64,000 nt of DNA from Desulfotomaculaceae bacterium (GTDB lineage Bacteria > Bacillota > Desulfotomaculia > Desulfotomaculales > Pelotomaculaceae). Made by a program: the position numbers and the translations under genes. Location: assembly GCA_028702695.1 (NCBI GenBank), contig JAQVOH010000001.1, forward strand, positions 71,756 to 135,755, written 5' to 3'. Position 1 is the stretch's first letter. The number at the start of each line of letters is the position of its first letter. This document shows, in pieces, positions 49,017 to 59,900 of this stretch. The notes below the pieces were generated by a model. The model searched no databases and was not told the origin of the DNA. It worked only from the letters and a program-made list of their open reading frames with translations.

Positions 49017-50008
49017 TGAAAAAAGTATTTGTGGCCGCTGTGGTATTAACACTCCTGCTGACCCTTACGGCAGGCTGCGACGATAATAAGGCACAAGAGG
49101 AAAAACCTCTTATAAAGGTTTCGGTAATCCTGGACTGGACTCCAAACACCAACCATACCGGAGTCTATGTCGCCCAAAAACAAGGGTACTATAAGGAACA
49201 GGGACTGGATGTTGAGATTGTACAGCCCAGTGCAGGTGGAGCGACCCAGTTGGTCGCGTCGGGTCAGGGCGATTTTGGCTTCAGCTATCAGGAAGAGATA
49301 ACCATCGCCAGGACCAAGGACATCCCCGTCAAGGCGCTGGCGGCCGTCATTCAGCACAACACCTCCGGCTTTGCCTCACCTGTGGCGAAAGGAATCAAGA
49401 GTCCCAATGATTTTGAGGGCAAGAAGTATGGCGGTTGGGGTTCTCCAGCAGAAGAAGCTATGCTTAAGGCTATAATGATCCAGGACAAAGCCGATTTCAA
49501 TAAAGTAGAGCTGATCAACATCGGATCGGCGGATTTTCTCACCAGCGTCAGTAAGGATATTGATTTCGCCTGGATTTTCAAGGGCTGGGACGGCATTCAG
49601 GCAGAGCTAAAGGGCGTACCCCTTAACTTTATATACTTAAGAGATTACAATGCAGCCCTGGATTTTTACACCCCGGTCTTGATTGCCAGCGAAGGTACGG
49701 TCAAGAACAACCCGGAACTGGTGACCGCTTTCATGCAAGCTACCGCGAGGGGCTATGAATACTGTATCAACGAACCGGAAAAAGCGGGCCAGGTACTGCT
49801 TGACAGTGTACCCGAGTTAAGCAAAGACCTGATTATGGCCAGCCAGCAGTACCTGGCCAAGGAATACCAGGGAGACGCCCCCCGCTGGGGTGAGATGACC
49901 GGCGAGCGATGGGAAAAATACGCCAACTGGATGTACTCCCAGAAGCTAATCGAAAAACCCCTAGACTATCAAGAGGCCTACACCAACCAATTCCTGCCCA
50001 AGGAGTAA
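49001..50008 (+). CDS. ABC substrate-binding protein, NMT1/THI5-like (ThiY-type HMP-precursor binding)
   Basis: SVILDWTPNTNHTGVYVAQKQGYYKEQGLDVEIVQP motif. Confidence 0.92.
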   Translation: MERFIMKKVFVAAVVLTLLLTLTAGCDDNKAQEEKPLIKVSVILDWTPNTNHTGVYVAQKQGYYKEQGLDVEIVQPSAGGATQLVASGQGDFGFSYQEEITIARTKDIPVKALAAVIQHNTSGFASPVAKGIKSPNDFEGKKYGGWGSPAEEAMLKAIMIQDKADFNKVELINIGSADFLTSVSKDIDFAWIFKGWDGIQAELKGVPLNFIYLRDYNAALDFYTPVLIASEGTVKNNPELVTAFMQATARGYEYCINEPEKAGQVLLDSVPELSKDLIMASQQYLAKEYQGDAPRWGEMTGERWEKYANWMYSQKLIEKPLDYQEAYTNQFLPKE

Positions 50009-50013
50009 ACGCC

Positions 50014-50754
50014 TTGCCTAAAGTAGTTGCTGAAGGGATAAAGAAGACACTAGGAGGTGTTTTAACCCTCCAGGAAATAAATATCGAAGTAGAGGAACAC
50101 GCTATCGTCGGCATCCTGGGTCCGAGCGGCTGCGGGAAAAGCACACTCTTTAACATTATCGCGGGATTAATGAGGCCCGACCAGGGGAATGTTTACATAG
50201 AAGGAGCGGCTGTTACGGGGAACGCCGGCCTGGCCAGCTACATGCGCCAGAAGGACCTCCTGCTCCCTAACCTTAACGTCCTGGACAACGTCAGCATCCC
50301 CCTGGTTTTAAAGGGCATGCCTAAAAAAAAGGCCCGTTTGGAAGCTGAACAACACCTCAGCACATTCGGGCTGCAGGGCTTTGAGAACTATTATCCCAGC
50401 CAACTGTCCGGCGGTATGCGGCAGCGGGCGGCGCTTTTACGGACCTACCTTTATGCCAGCGGCATCTGGCTTCTGGATGAGCCGTTTGCATCGCTTGACG
50501 CCATTACCAAGAGGAAAATGCATACCTGGTTAATCCAGGTGCTGGGCCAATTCCAGCCAACGGTGCTGTTTATCACCCACGATGTAGACGAGGCTCTTTA
50601 CCTCTGCGATAAAATCTATGTGCTGTCGGAATGCCCGACCGTGGTCAAGTTGGAAGTTGAGGTACCCTTTTCCAGACCGCACCACAGCCACACCATTGTT
50701 GACCCGGCCTATGGGCCGGTGCGTGACACCATCATGGATGCCCTGTCAATCTAA
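50014..50754 (+). CDS. ABC transporter ATP-binding protein, thiamine/HMP uptake (TTG start)
   Basis: GPSGCGKSTLFNIIAG, LSGGMRQRAALLRTYL, LLDEPFASLD. Confidence 0.92.
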   Translation: MPKVVAEGIKKTLGGVLTLQEINIEVEEHAIVGILGPSGCGKSTLFNIIAGLMRPDQGNVYIEGAAVTGNAGLASYMRQKDLLLPNLNVLDNVSIPLVLKGMPKKKARLEAEQHLSTFGLQGFENYYPSQLSGGMRQRAALLRTYLYASGIWLLDEPFASLDAITKRKMHTWLIQVLGQFQPTVLFITHDVDEALYLCDKIYVLSECPTVVKLEVEVPFSRPHHSHTIVDPAYGPVRDTIMDALSI

Positions 50755-51132
50755 ACAGCAACAGCCCAATATAAAATGTGAGTGTATCGCAAGGTAAAGG
50801 TCATTGCGGAACTGGTTCTCGAAAAGCCTCATGCGTAGTGGACCTGGGGGTATCCTCCGCTCTCTTCGCAATTCTCCATTAGTGCAACAAGAGCATCATG
50901 CCAACCGCATCTGCAGAGCTACGAGCTATTTACGAGCTATGCAACGCACCCAGGTGCTCCGAAACGCTTTCGGATACCCCCAAGCCCGCAACTCTTTGAG
51001 ACAGGTAAGGCAAATGACGTGAAATATGTCTCCCCATTGCCGCTCCCAAGTGTGGCATTTTCTTGGGTAGTTTGTGATTGAAGAATAATGGCTGTTTTAT
51101 TCATACATCTTTTACTCCGGAGGTTTTTACAG

Positions 51133-51777
51133 TTGCAATTTCTGATCATGACCAATGGTGAGTATGGGGAACCGGACTGGTACCACAGGCAGTTAGATAA
51201 CTTTGACCGGATTATCTGTGTCGACGGCGCCGCCAGGCGGGCCAGAGCCCTCGGCATTACACCGGACTGGCTGGTCGGAGACATGGACTCCATCAATCCG
51301 GCGGACCGCACCCACATGGAACAGGCTGGAGTCTGCCTCAAGACCTTCCCCAAGCATAAAGACTACACCGACACCCAGCTAGCCTTGACTCTGGCCGTTG
51401 AAGAAGGCGCCGGCAAGCTGGTGGTCTGGGGCGGGACCGGCTCACGACTGGACCACACCATATCTAACATCTGCAGTGCCTCATGCTTCCTTGAAAGTGG
51501 TATTGAAGTTGTTTTTGACGCTCCCGCGGTCACGATCTACCTGATTAAAAACCGCCTTAGGCTGCCCGCCGCAGTGGGTGACACCGTGTCGCTGCTCGTA
51601 CTGGGCAACAGGGCCACCGGGGTGACACTGCAGGGGTTCGAGTATCCCCTACAGGAAGCGCTCTTGGAAGGCCGATGGCAGTGGGCGGTCTCTAACATGG
51701 TCACGGAGCACAACCCGGTTATAGAAGTCACTTCCGGATATTTGGCCGTTTTTCACTACAAGGCCCCGGTGGATTAA
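51133..51777 (+). CDS. thiamine pyrophosphokinase
   Basis: IICVDGAARRARALGITPDWLVGDMDSI...FPKHKDYTDTQLAL...GGTGSRLDHTISN. Confidence 0.93.
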   Translation: MQFLIMTNGEYGEPDWYHRQLDNFDRIICVDGAARRARALGITPDWLVGDMDSINPADRTHMEQAGVCLKTFPKHKDYTDTQLALTLAVEEGAGKLVVWGGTGSRLDHTISNICSASCFLESGIEVVFDAPAVTIYLIKNRLRLPAAVGDTVSLLVLGNRATGVTLQGFEYPLQEALLEGRWQWAVSNMVTEHNPVIEVTSGYLAVFHYKAPVD

Positions 51778-51997
51778 ACCGGATGGATCCAAATCATGAT
51801 TTCCCTTACTAAGAGATTATTCCCTTTGAAAATGTACATAGAGTACTTCCCAAAAGAATGTGGTTGCGAATTCATTCGTACAATGCAAGCATATATCTCC
51901 AAAAAGTACGGTACTATCGCACCGGTGTGATCCAAAATCAACCGCTTTTTTGGGTTTTCATATTATGATGGCGCCGCGATAGCGTCCTTCATGTCAA

Positions 51998-52050
51998 AGA
52001 TAAGAAACCTTCCAGGATATCTCACAACTCCCAGGAGGTTTCTTATTTGT
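51998..52050 (+). terminator. terminator hairpin
   Basis: AAGAAACCTTCC ... GGAGGTTTCTT with T-rich tail. Confidence 0.55.
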
Positions 52051-52277
52051 TTAGTATATCCATAGAAAAACTTTTTCTTGTCTGTATTTTTATAATAATT
52101 ATCACCTAGTTTACAATTTAATTTCATGTTAAACTATTTTTTGTCGGATATAATCAAACGGAATAAGATTTTGTAGCAATTTGTTCGTCGGGCATCATCG
52201 TGGAAACATTTGTTTGCAGTGAGGAACCAAGTTATATGCTAATATATTAGGCAAAGGATGATTAGGAGGAAAATATC

Positions 52278-53417
52278 ATGGACTTTGCTTTATCACCTAA
52301 GCATGAAATGATGAAGTCAATGTTCAGGGAATTTGCTGAAAAAGAAGTGGCTCCACTAGCCGCAGAGCTGGATGAAAAGTCTGAATTTTCCTGGGATTTA
52401 TTTAGAAAAATGGGGCAAATCGGGATGTTTGGTATACCTTATCCCCGGGAATATGGCGGAGCCGGAGCGGACTATCTGACTTTCGTATTGGCTTGTGAGG
52501 AAATTGGCCACGCTTGTACTTCATCGGCTATGCTTTTAAATGGTCAGAATTCCATAAATAGCGGACCAATTTATAAACACGGCACAGAAGAGCAAAAAAG
52601 GCAGTACTTAGTACCTATTATCACAGGTAAAGCCCTGGGAGCCTTTTGCCTGACAGAAGCCGATGCGGGAACAGACGCTTCCAACCAACAGACAACAGCT
52701 GTATTGGATGGCTCTGAGTGGGTCATTGATGGAACCAAAATGTTCATAACCAATGCGGGTTTAGCTGATATATATATTATCATGGCCACGACTGACAACA
52801 GCAAAGGCTTGAAAGGCATAAGCGCTTTTGTTGTGGGAAAAGATACACCCGGCCTTTCCTTCGGGAAAAAAGAAAACAAAATGGGGGTAAGGGCTTCCCA
52901 TACTGCAGAAGTAATCTTGCAGGACTGCCGGGTTCCCAAGGAAAACCTACTTGGCAAAGAAGGAGAGGGCTTAAAGATTGCGCTGCAAAACCTGGACAGC
53001 GGCAGGATAGGCGTAGGAGCTATCTCTTTGGGTATCGCTCAGGCTGCTCTTGATGAGTCAACTAAATATGCCAAAGAGCGCCAGCAGTTCGGGCGACCTA
53101 TTGGTGCAAACCAGGCTATCCAATGGATGATTGCCGATATGGCAACTGAAATTGAAGCGGCAAGATATCTTGTTTACAGGGCAGCATGGCTAAGGGATCA
53201 GAAAAAAGCCCACTCCAAAGAAGCTTCCATGGCCAAGCTATATGCTTCGGAATTGGCCATGAGGGCAAGCGTAAAAGCCGTACAGATCCATGGCGGGTAT
53301 GGATATATGAAGGAATACAAAGTAGAGCGCCTGATGCGGGATGCCAAGGTTTGTGAAATCTTTGAAGGAACATCCGAGGTCCAGCGCATGGTTATCTCCC
53401 GCGCAGCCTTGCAATAG
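52278..53417 (+). CDS. acyl-CoA dehydrogenase
   Basis: AFCLTEADAGTDASNQQTTA, QIHGGYGYMKEYKVERLMRDAKV. Confidence 0.95.
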   Translation: MDFALSPKHEMMKSMFREFAEKEVAPLAAELDEKSEFSWDLFRKMGQIGMFGIPYPREYGGAGADYLTFVLACEEIGHACTSSAMLLNGQNSINSGPIYKHGTEEQKRQYLVPIITGKALGAFCLTEADAGTDASNQQTTAVLDGSEWVIDGTKMFITNAGLADIYIIMATTDNSKGLKGISAFVVGKDTPGLSFGKKENKMGVRASHTAEVILQDCRVPKENLLGKEGEGLKIALQNLDSGRIGVGAISLGIAQAALDESTKYAKERQQFGRPIGANQAIQWMIADMATEIEAARYLVYRAAWLRDQKKAHSKEASMAKLYASELAMRASVKAVQIHGGYGYMKEYKVERLMRDAKVCEIFEGTSEVQRMVISRAALQ

Positions 53418-53429
53418 GGAAGGTAAAAA

Positions 53430-54218
53430 ATGCAAATAATCGTTTGCTTAAAACAAGTCCCCAACACTAATGAAGTTAAATTTGATACTAAAACGGGAAC
53501 TCTTATCAGGGATGGAGTTGCCAGTATCATCAACCCCGACGACAGGAATGCCCTTGAGGAAGCAATAAGGCTCAAAGAACTGAAAGGCGGAACCGTGACC
53601 GCCATCACCATGGGTCCACCCCAGGCCGACTATGCTTTAAGGGAAGCCCTGGCCATGGGAGCAGACGAGGCTATTCTACTATCCGACCGGGCTTTTGCCG
53701 GCGCCGATACTTGGGCCACCTCCCTCACCCTGGCTCAGGCTATCAAAAAGATTGGCCACTACGACCTGATTTTCTGTGGGAGACAGGCTATCGACGGCGA
53801 TACTGCGCAGGTAGGCCCGGAACTGGCTGAACATTTGGACCTGCCCCAGGTTACTTATGTCAAGAAGATAATTTCTATGGATAGCGATAAAGCTGTCGTG
53901 GAAAGAGCTCTGGAAGACGGCTATGAGGTTATTGAAGTAACCCTTCCTGCGGTTTTAACCGCTGTTAAGGAATTAAACACCCCGCGCTATGCCACGACCT
54001 CCGGGATTGTGGACGCTTTTGACGTCAAAAAAATAACGGTATGGGGAATGACTCAACTGGATATTGCCACCGGGCTCGTAGGTCTAAACGCTTCGCCAAC
54101 TAAAGTCAAAAGGACCTTCAGTCCTGCGGTAAAAGGTGATGTAAAATTTTTAACAGGTAGCATTAAAGAGACCGTGCAAACTCTGCTAAAGGAACTTCAG
54201 GCAAAACATGTATTATAG
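53430..54218 (+). CDS. etfB: electron transfer flavoprotein subunit beta
   Basis: MQIIVCLKQVPNTNEVKFD...DLIFCGRQAIDGDTAQVGPELAEHL. Confidence 0.95.
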   Translation: MQIIVCLKQVPNTNEVKFDTKTGTLIRDGVASIINPDDRNALEEAIRLKELKGGTVTAITMGPPQADYALREALAMGADEAILLSDRAFAGADTWATSLTLAQAIKKIGHYDLIFCGRQAIDGDTAQVGPELAEHLDLPQVTYVKKIISMDSDKAVVERALEDGYEVIEVTLPAVLTAVKELNTPRYATTSGIVDAFDVKKITVWGMTQLDIATGLVGLNASPTKVKRTFSPAVKGDVKFLTGSIKETVQTLLKELQAKHVL

Positions 54219-54230
54219 AGAGGCAAAATC

Positions 54231-55460
54231 ATGTTCGTAATAATAGAAAAAACACATTGTACCGGCTGCGAGGCCTGTCAAGCCAGTTGTCCCGTAGGAG
54301 CCATCGAAATAGATGGAGGAATTGCCACAATTACAGATAAATGTACCTGTTGTGGAGCCTGCGTGGAAGAATGTCCGGTACAAGCCATTAAGTTGGAAAA
54401 TGAAAATAATAACATTGCACCTGCCAAAGAAGCATTTCACCTGGGAGCCTATCAGGGCGTCTGGGTCTTTGCCGAGCTGCGGCAAGGGACAATAATGAAT
54501 ATAGCACTGGAGCTGTTAGGCGAAGGCAGAAAGCTGGCAGATACCCTGGGCGTGGAGTTGGGTGCTGTTTTAATCGGAAATAAAGTCGAACCACTTGCCC
54601 AAGATCTGTTTGCTTATGGCGCTGACGTCGTATACTTGGTTGAAAATGCAGAACTTGAAAATTACAGGACAGAAAGTTACTGTGCTGCCTTGGAAAAGTT
54701 GATCAAAACCTACAAACCGGAAATTCTTCTGATTGGGGCTACAAATATCGGTCGGGATTTAGGCCCGCGATTAGCCGGGAGAGTCCGTACTGGACTGACT
54801 GCGGACTGCACCGTACTGGATATCGATACCGAAAAGCGGCTTTTAAACCAGACCCGGCCTGCCTTTGGCGGTAATATTATGGCAACCATCATTTGCCCCG
54901 ACACCAGACCTCAGCTGGCTACCGTAAGATCGGGCGTGATGAAAAAAGCTACTCCGGATTTTAACCGGACCGGGAGAATAATAAAAGCCATTTATCCACC
55001 TGATGTTAAAGTCCGAACTATTGTCAGAGATATTGTAAAGGAAGCCAAAAAAATTGTTAACCTGGAAGAAGCTCAAATAATTGTGTCCGGCGGACGTGGT
55101 GTTGGCGGGCCTGAAGGCTTTAAGTTGTTGGAGGAAGTAGCTGCCCGTCTAGGCGCAATCGTAGGCGCCTCACGTGGCGCCGTTGATTCCGGGTGGATTC
55201 CCTCCAATCACCAGGTTGGTCAGACAGGCAAAACAGTACATCCAAAGCTCTATATTGCTTGCGGAATTTCCGGAGCTATCCAGCACTTAGCCGGGATGCA
55301 ACACTCCTCTGTTATCGTGGCTATTAATAAAAATTCCAGTGCCCCGATATTCAAAATTGCTGATTATGGCATTGTGGGTGACCTTTTCAAGGTCCTGCCT
55401 GCACTGCTGGATACGCTGAAAGAAATAACCAACGGCAACAAAGAGTCCAGCGCAATATGA
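54231..55460 (+). CDS. etfA: electron transfer flavoprotein subunit alpha with N-terminal 2x[4Fe-4S] ferredoxin domain
   Basis: CTGCEACQASCPVGAIEI...CTCCGACVEECPVQAI; GASRGAVDSGWIPSNHQVGQTGKTVHPKLYIACGISGAIQHLAGM. Confidence 0.95.
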   Translation: MFVIIEKTHCTGCEACQASCPVGAIEIDGGIATITDKCTCCGACVEECPVQAIKLENENNNIAPAKEAFHLGAYQGVWVFAELRQGTIMNIALELLGEGRKLADTLGVELGAVLIGNKVEPLAQDLFAYGADVVYLVENAELENYRTESYCAALEKLIKTYKPEILLIGATNIGRDLGPRLAGRVRTGLTADCTVLDIDTEKRLLNQTRPAFGGNIMATIICPDTRPQLATVRSGVMKKATPDFNRTGRIIKAIYPPDVKVRTIVRDIVKEAKKIVNLEEAQIIVSGGRGVGGPEGFKLLEEVAARLGAIVGASRGAVDSGWIPSNHQVGQTGKTVHPKLYIACGISGAIQHLAGMQHSSVIVAINKNSSAPIFKIADYGIVGDLFKVLPALLDTLKEITNGNKESSAI

Positions 55461-55504
55461 ATTATTAGTTCATGTCACTATATAGCTGAAACTGTATAAT
55501 AAAC

Positions 55505-55555
55505 AAGAAACCTCCCGGGGTATCCAGACTACTCCCGGGAGGTTTCTTGTTTGCT
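55505..55555. terminator. bidirectional terminator
   Basis: CAAGAAACCTCCCGGG...CCCGGGAGGTTTCTTG. Confidence 0.75.
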
Positions 55556-56355
55556 TAATAGGTGAACACATGTTTACCTATAATTTTGCTCAAAGGCCGG
55601 GACCATAACCATTTACTCTTAACATAATTAGCGAAAAAGTAAATCGCTCCGTTTGTGGGGTCCCAACCATTCAAGGCATCCTTTGCCGCGTTGATGGAAT
55701 CGTTGCTGGCCGGCATATTGATTCGTCCATTCTGTACAGGTTCAAATTGGTATGTACCGTCCCCGTACTGGTAGATTACAGCCTGAATTGATTTTGGGAA
55801 ATTAGCATTGGCAACCCGGTTTAGAACCACGGCTCCGACAGCAACCTTTCCCTCATAAGGCTCCCCTTCCGCCTCGGCTGTTATCAGCTTGGCCAGAAGG
55901 TTAACGACTTCAGCGCTTGGACGCTGAAAATTACCACCCCTGCTCACATTTGTCGACTTTTCCCCTGAGGAAGCACTGGTAACTACAGGTATGGTCAGCG
56001 TCAAACCCGGGTAAATGGTTGCATCGTACAGGCCATTTGTAGACATAATTGCCTTGTAATTTACACCAAATTGTATACCGATCAAGTAAAGGGTATCTCC
56101 CGCCTTAACGGTATAGGATGTTCCTCTGCCAGAGCTTTTTTCAGGGACATAGAGCTGTTGACCGGAGTAGATCAATGAACTCTGGATTTTGTTGGCTACC
56201 ATAAGTGAATTCAGGGCAATACCATAATCGCGGCTGATGGTGTAGAGGCTTTCCCCTGGAGAAACAGTATGGGTAGCAGAATAAGATACACCAGGCGCTA
56301 TAAACGACCCTATCAAAACAAAAAGGCCCATGAGCACACGGGTAACCAAGGACAT
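55555..56355 (-). CDS. spore cortex-lytic-type cell wall hydrolase (two LysM + SleB-like hydrolase_2)
   Basis: Two LysM repeats and LLAKLITAEAEGEPYEGKVAVGAVVLNRV...NGAIYFFANY. Confidence 0.92.
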   Translation of the reverse strand: MSLVTRVLMGLFVLIGSFIAPGVSYSATHTVSPGESLYTISRDYGIALNSLMVANKIQSSLIYSGQQLYVPEKSSGRGTSYTVKAGDTLYLIGIQFGVNYKAIMSTNGLYDATIYPGLTLTIPVVTSASSGEKSTNVSRGGNFQRPSAEVVNLLAKLITAEAEGEPYEGKVAVGAVVLNRVANANFPKSIQAVIYQYGDGTYQFEPVQNGRINMPASNDSINAAKDALNGWDPTNGAIYFFANYVKSKWLWSRPLSKIIGKHVFTY

Positions 56356-56698
56356 ATAATTCCTCCTTCGGCCTCCGGGTTAGCTGACGGGTTTGGGTAG
56401 AGGGCCCCCTATGATTTGATCGTTCAAATCAATTCACCCCAAAAACATTTGTCCCCCGTACCCCGTATAATCCGGGGATTCGGCCAATTTTTCTATTATC
56501 ATACACTTTTCCCGTTTGCTTGGACAACCCACAATATCTGGCAGCGTTCAATAATTGGCAATTATGACCAGGTTAATATGATATATGGCACTATTGCTGG
56601 GACTCTAACCCACATCACTTTTTGATTTTGGCAATCTACTGCTTGACAGTTTTAAAAGCCGGTTAGGTGTACAAGATATAGAGAAGGAGGTGTATAGC

Positions 56699-56851
56699 AT
56701 GAGTTTAATTGCCAGGTTAATGGATAGAAGAAATAGAAGGGTTATTTCCAATTTAGCTCAGAAGCAAGAAGGGCATCTTGACGATGCTGAAAACGTTGCC
56801 GGTGAACTATTTGAAAAAGGTGCTTATACTAATGGCATTCAGGACCTATAA
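56699..56851 (+). CDS. 50-aa small hypothetical protein missed by the ORF track
   Basis: MSLIARLMDRRNRRVISNLAQKQEGHLDDAENVAGELFEKGAYTNGIQDL; strong RBS AGAAGGAGGTG. Confidence 0.65.
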   Translation: MSLIARLMDRRNRRVISNLAQKQEGHLDDAENVAGELFEKGAYTNGIQDL

Positions 56852-56885
56852 ATCTTTTTTATAAACCATGACAATCGTCATTAAA

Positions 56886-56915
56886 GAGCACGTTGATTGT
56901 TACTTCAACGTGCTC
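56886..56915. terminator. terminator hairpin
   Basis: GAGCACGTTGA...TCAACGTGCTC. Confidence 0.65.
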
Positions 56916-56943
56916 CTTAGATCATATCCGGTATGGACTGTGT

Positions 56944-59900
56944 TTATAGGGTAATATCCGCATGATATTCCTGTAAGGATTTTATATTGTCTGACTGAAA
57001 ACTATTTTCTTTATATGCCGCGATACCTTTGGCACTCGCGAAGGCTGCTGCCAGGGTGGTGATATACGGAACGTTATATTTGATTGCTGTCTTGCGGATA
57101 TAAGAGTCATCATCTTGGCTGCGTTTCCCGGACGGGGTGTTGATCACCAGGTTGATCTCCTTATTGGTAATGCCATCGCCGATATTGGGACGGCCTTGAG
57201 ATATTTTTTTAATTTCTTCGGATTGGATCCCATTTTCTTTCAGGAAATTGTGGGTACCTTGCGTCGCTTTAATATTAAAGCCCAGCTTGGTAAATTCCCT
57301 GGCCGTTTCCAGTACACCCGGTTTATCCTGATCGGGTACACTGATCAGCACGGTTCCGGCTATGGGAAGGGGCGTCTTGGTGGCTTCTTGCGCTTTAAAA
57401 TAGGCCAGACCAAATGAATCCGCAATTCCTAATACTTCACCGGTGGAACGCATTTCCGGTCCCAGCACCGGATCGACTTCCTGGAACATATTAAACGGGA
57501 AGACTGCCTCTTTGACCCCAAAATGTGGAATTCTTCTTGAAACCAGTGTGTTGACAGAGGACTTTTGACCGGTTTTTGCTGCCAACATGATTTCTGTGGC
57601 AATGCGAGCCATCGAAACATTACAGACTTTGGACACCAGGGGAACGGTGCGTGAAGCTCTCGGGTTGGCTTCCAGAACATACACCTTGTCACCGGCAATG
57701 GCGTACTGCATATTCATCAGTCCCACCACGTTCAGCTCTCTGGCAATCTTCTTGGTGTATTCCACAATAGTTTCAATATGTCCGGCTTCGATACTGATCG
57801 GCGGAATCACACAGGCTGAGTCGCCAGAGTGGATGCCAGCCAATTCAATATGCTCCATGACCGCAGGCACAAAAGCGTCAGTGCCATCGGCGATGGCGTC
57901 CGCTTCTGCTTCAATCGCGTTCTTCAGGAATCTATCGATCAGAATTGGTCTTTCCGGGGTAACCCCTACGGCAGCAGCCAGGTACTGGCGGAGCATTTCC
58001 TCATCGTAAACCACTTCCATGCCGCGGCCGCCCAAAACATATGAAGGCCGGACCATTAAAGGATAACCAATCCGGTTGGCAATTGATAGGGCTTCCTCAA
58101 TATTTACCGCCATACCGGATTCCGGCATAGGAATATCAAGTTTCTCCATGATCTGGCGGAAGCGGTCTCGGTCTTCGGCCAGGTCGATCGTTTCAGGTGT
58201 TGTGCCGAGGATTTTAACCCCGGCTTTAGCCAGTTCTCCGGCGATATTTAAAGGGGTCTGACCTCCGAACTGAACGATGACCCCCAGCGGCTTTTCCTTT
58301 TCGTAGATACTCAGCACATCTTCCACGGTCAGTGGTTCAAAGTACAGCTTATCCGATGTGTCATAATCGGTGGAAACCGTTTCAGGATTGCAGTTGACAA
58401 TCACGGTTTCATAGCCCAGATCGCGCAGGGCAAAGGCCGCATGTACGCAGCAGTAGTCAAACTCAATGCCCTGACCGATCCGGTTGGGCCCTCCGCCCAG
58501 GATCATCACTTTCTGCCGGCCGCTGGATGAGCTCTGGTCAGGAGCGTTGTAGGTGGAAAAATAGTAGGCTGCGTTTTCGACACCGCTGACCGGGACAGCT
58601 TCCCAGCCTTCGATTATCCCTAAAGATACCCTACGCTGACGAATTTCGGTTTCCGGCACCTTTAATAGCTTGGCAAGATAACGGTCGGCAAAACCGTCCT
58701 TTTTAGCCTGAACCAGCAGTTCGTCCGGCAGTTGCCCCTGCTTGCACTTGAGAATCTCTTCTTCCAGCAAAACAAGTTCTTTCATTTGCTGAATAAACCA
58801 TGTTTTGATATGGGTCAGCCGTTTGAGCTGTTCGACATCCGCACCTTTGCGTAAGGCCTCATACATGATAAACTGACGTTCACTCGATGGCTCTGCGAGT
58901 AGCGACAGTAATTCTTCGAGGGAGCGCCGGTTAAAATCCTTAGCGAAACCTAAACCGTAACGATTGATTTCAAGGGATCGGATGGCTTTTTGCATAGTTT
59001 CTTTATAGTTTTTGCCAATGCTCATGACTTCGCCGACCGCCCGCATCTGTGTCCCCAGTTTGTCAATAGAACCGGGGAATTTTTCAAAGGCCCAGCGGGC
59101 AAACTTGATAACCACATAATCACCGGAAGGGGTGTATTTATCCAGGGTTCCATCCCGCCAGTAAGGAATTTCGTCAAGGGTCAAACCAGCTGCTAACATG
59201 GACGAAATCAAAGCAATGGGAAAGCCGGTGGCTTTGGAAGCTAACGCTGACGATCGGGAAGTGCGAGGATTTATTTCAATAATAACTACCCGGCCGGTTT
59301 TGGGATCGTGGGCAAACTGAACATTAGTTCCACCAACTACTTCTATGGCTTCCACAACGTCATAGGAGTATTTCTGCAATCGTTGTTGAAGCTCAGGACT
59401 GATTGTCAGCATCGGTGCCGAGCAAAAGGAATCCCCCGTATGCACACCCATGGCGTCAATGTTTTCAATAAAACAAACTGTAATCATCTGGTTTTTAGCG
59501 TCCCGAACGATCTCCAATTCCAGTTCTTCCCAACCCAGTACTGATTCCTCGACCAGGATTTGTCCAACCATACTAGCGGCGATGCCGCGATTGGCGATAG
59601 TCTTCAACTCTTCAACATTATAAACCAGACCACCACCAGTGCCTCCCATGGTGTAGGCGGGGCGTATAACCACCGGATATCCAAGTTCCCCCGCTATTTT
59701 TTCAGCTTCCTCAACACTATAGGCCGGCTTGCTGCGAGGCATTTCAATCCCCAGCCGGTTCATCGTTTTTTTGAAGGCGATACGGTCTTCACCACGTTCA
59801 ATAGCGTCAATTTGCACACCGATGACTTTGACTGCGTATTTTTCTAAAACACCAGCCTTGTTTAGTTCCGAACACAAGTTTAAAGCCGACTGACCGCCTA

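Noticed and set aside
51830-51935. Possible transposase fragment near the thiamine pyrophosphokinase gene
   Set aside because: No open frame of useful length and no terminal repeats seen.
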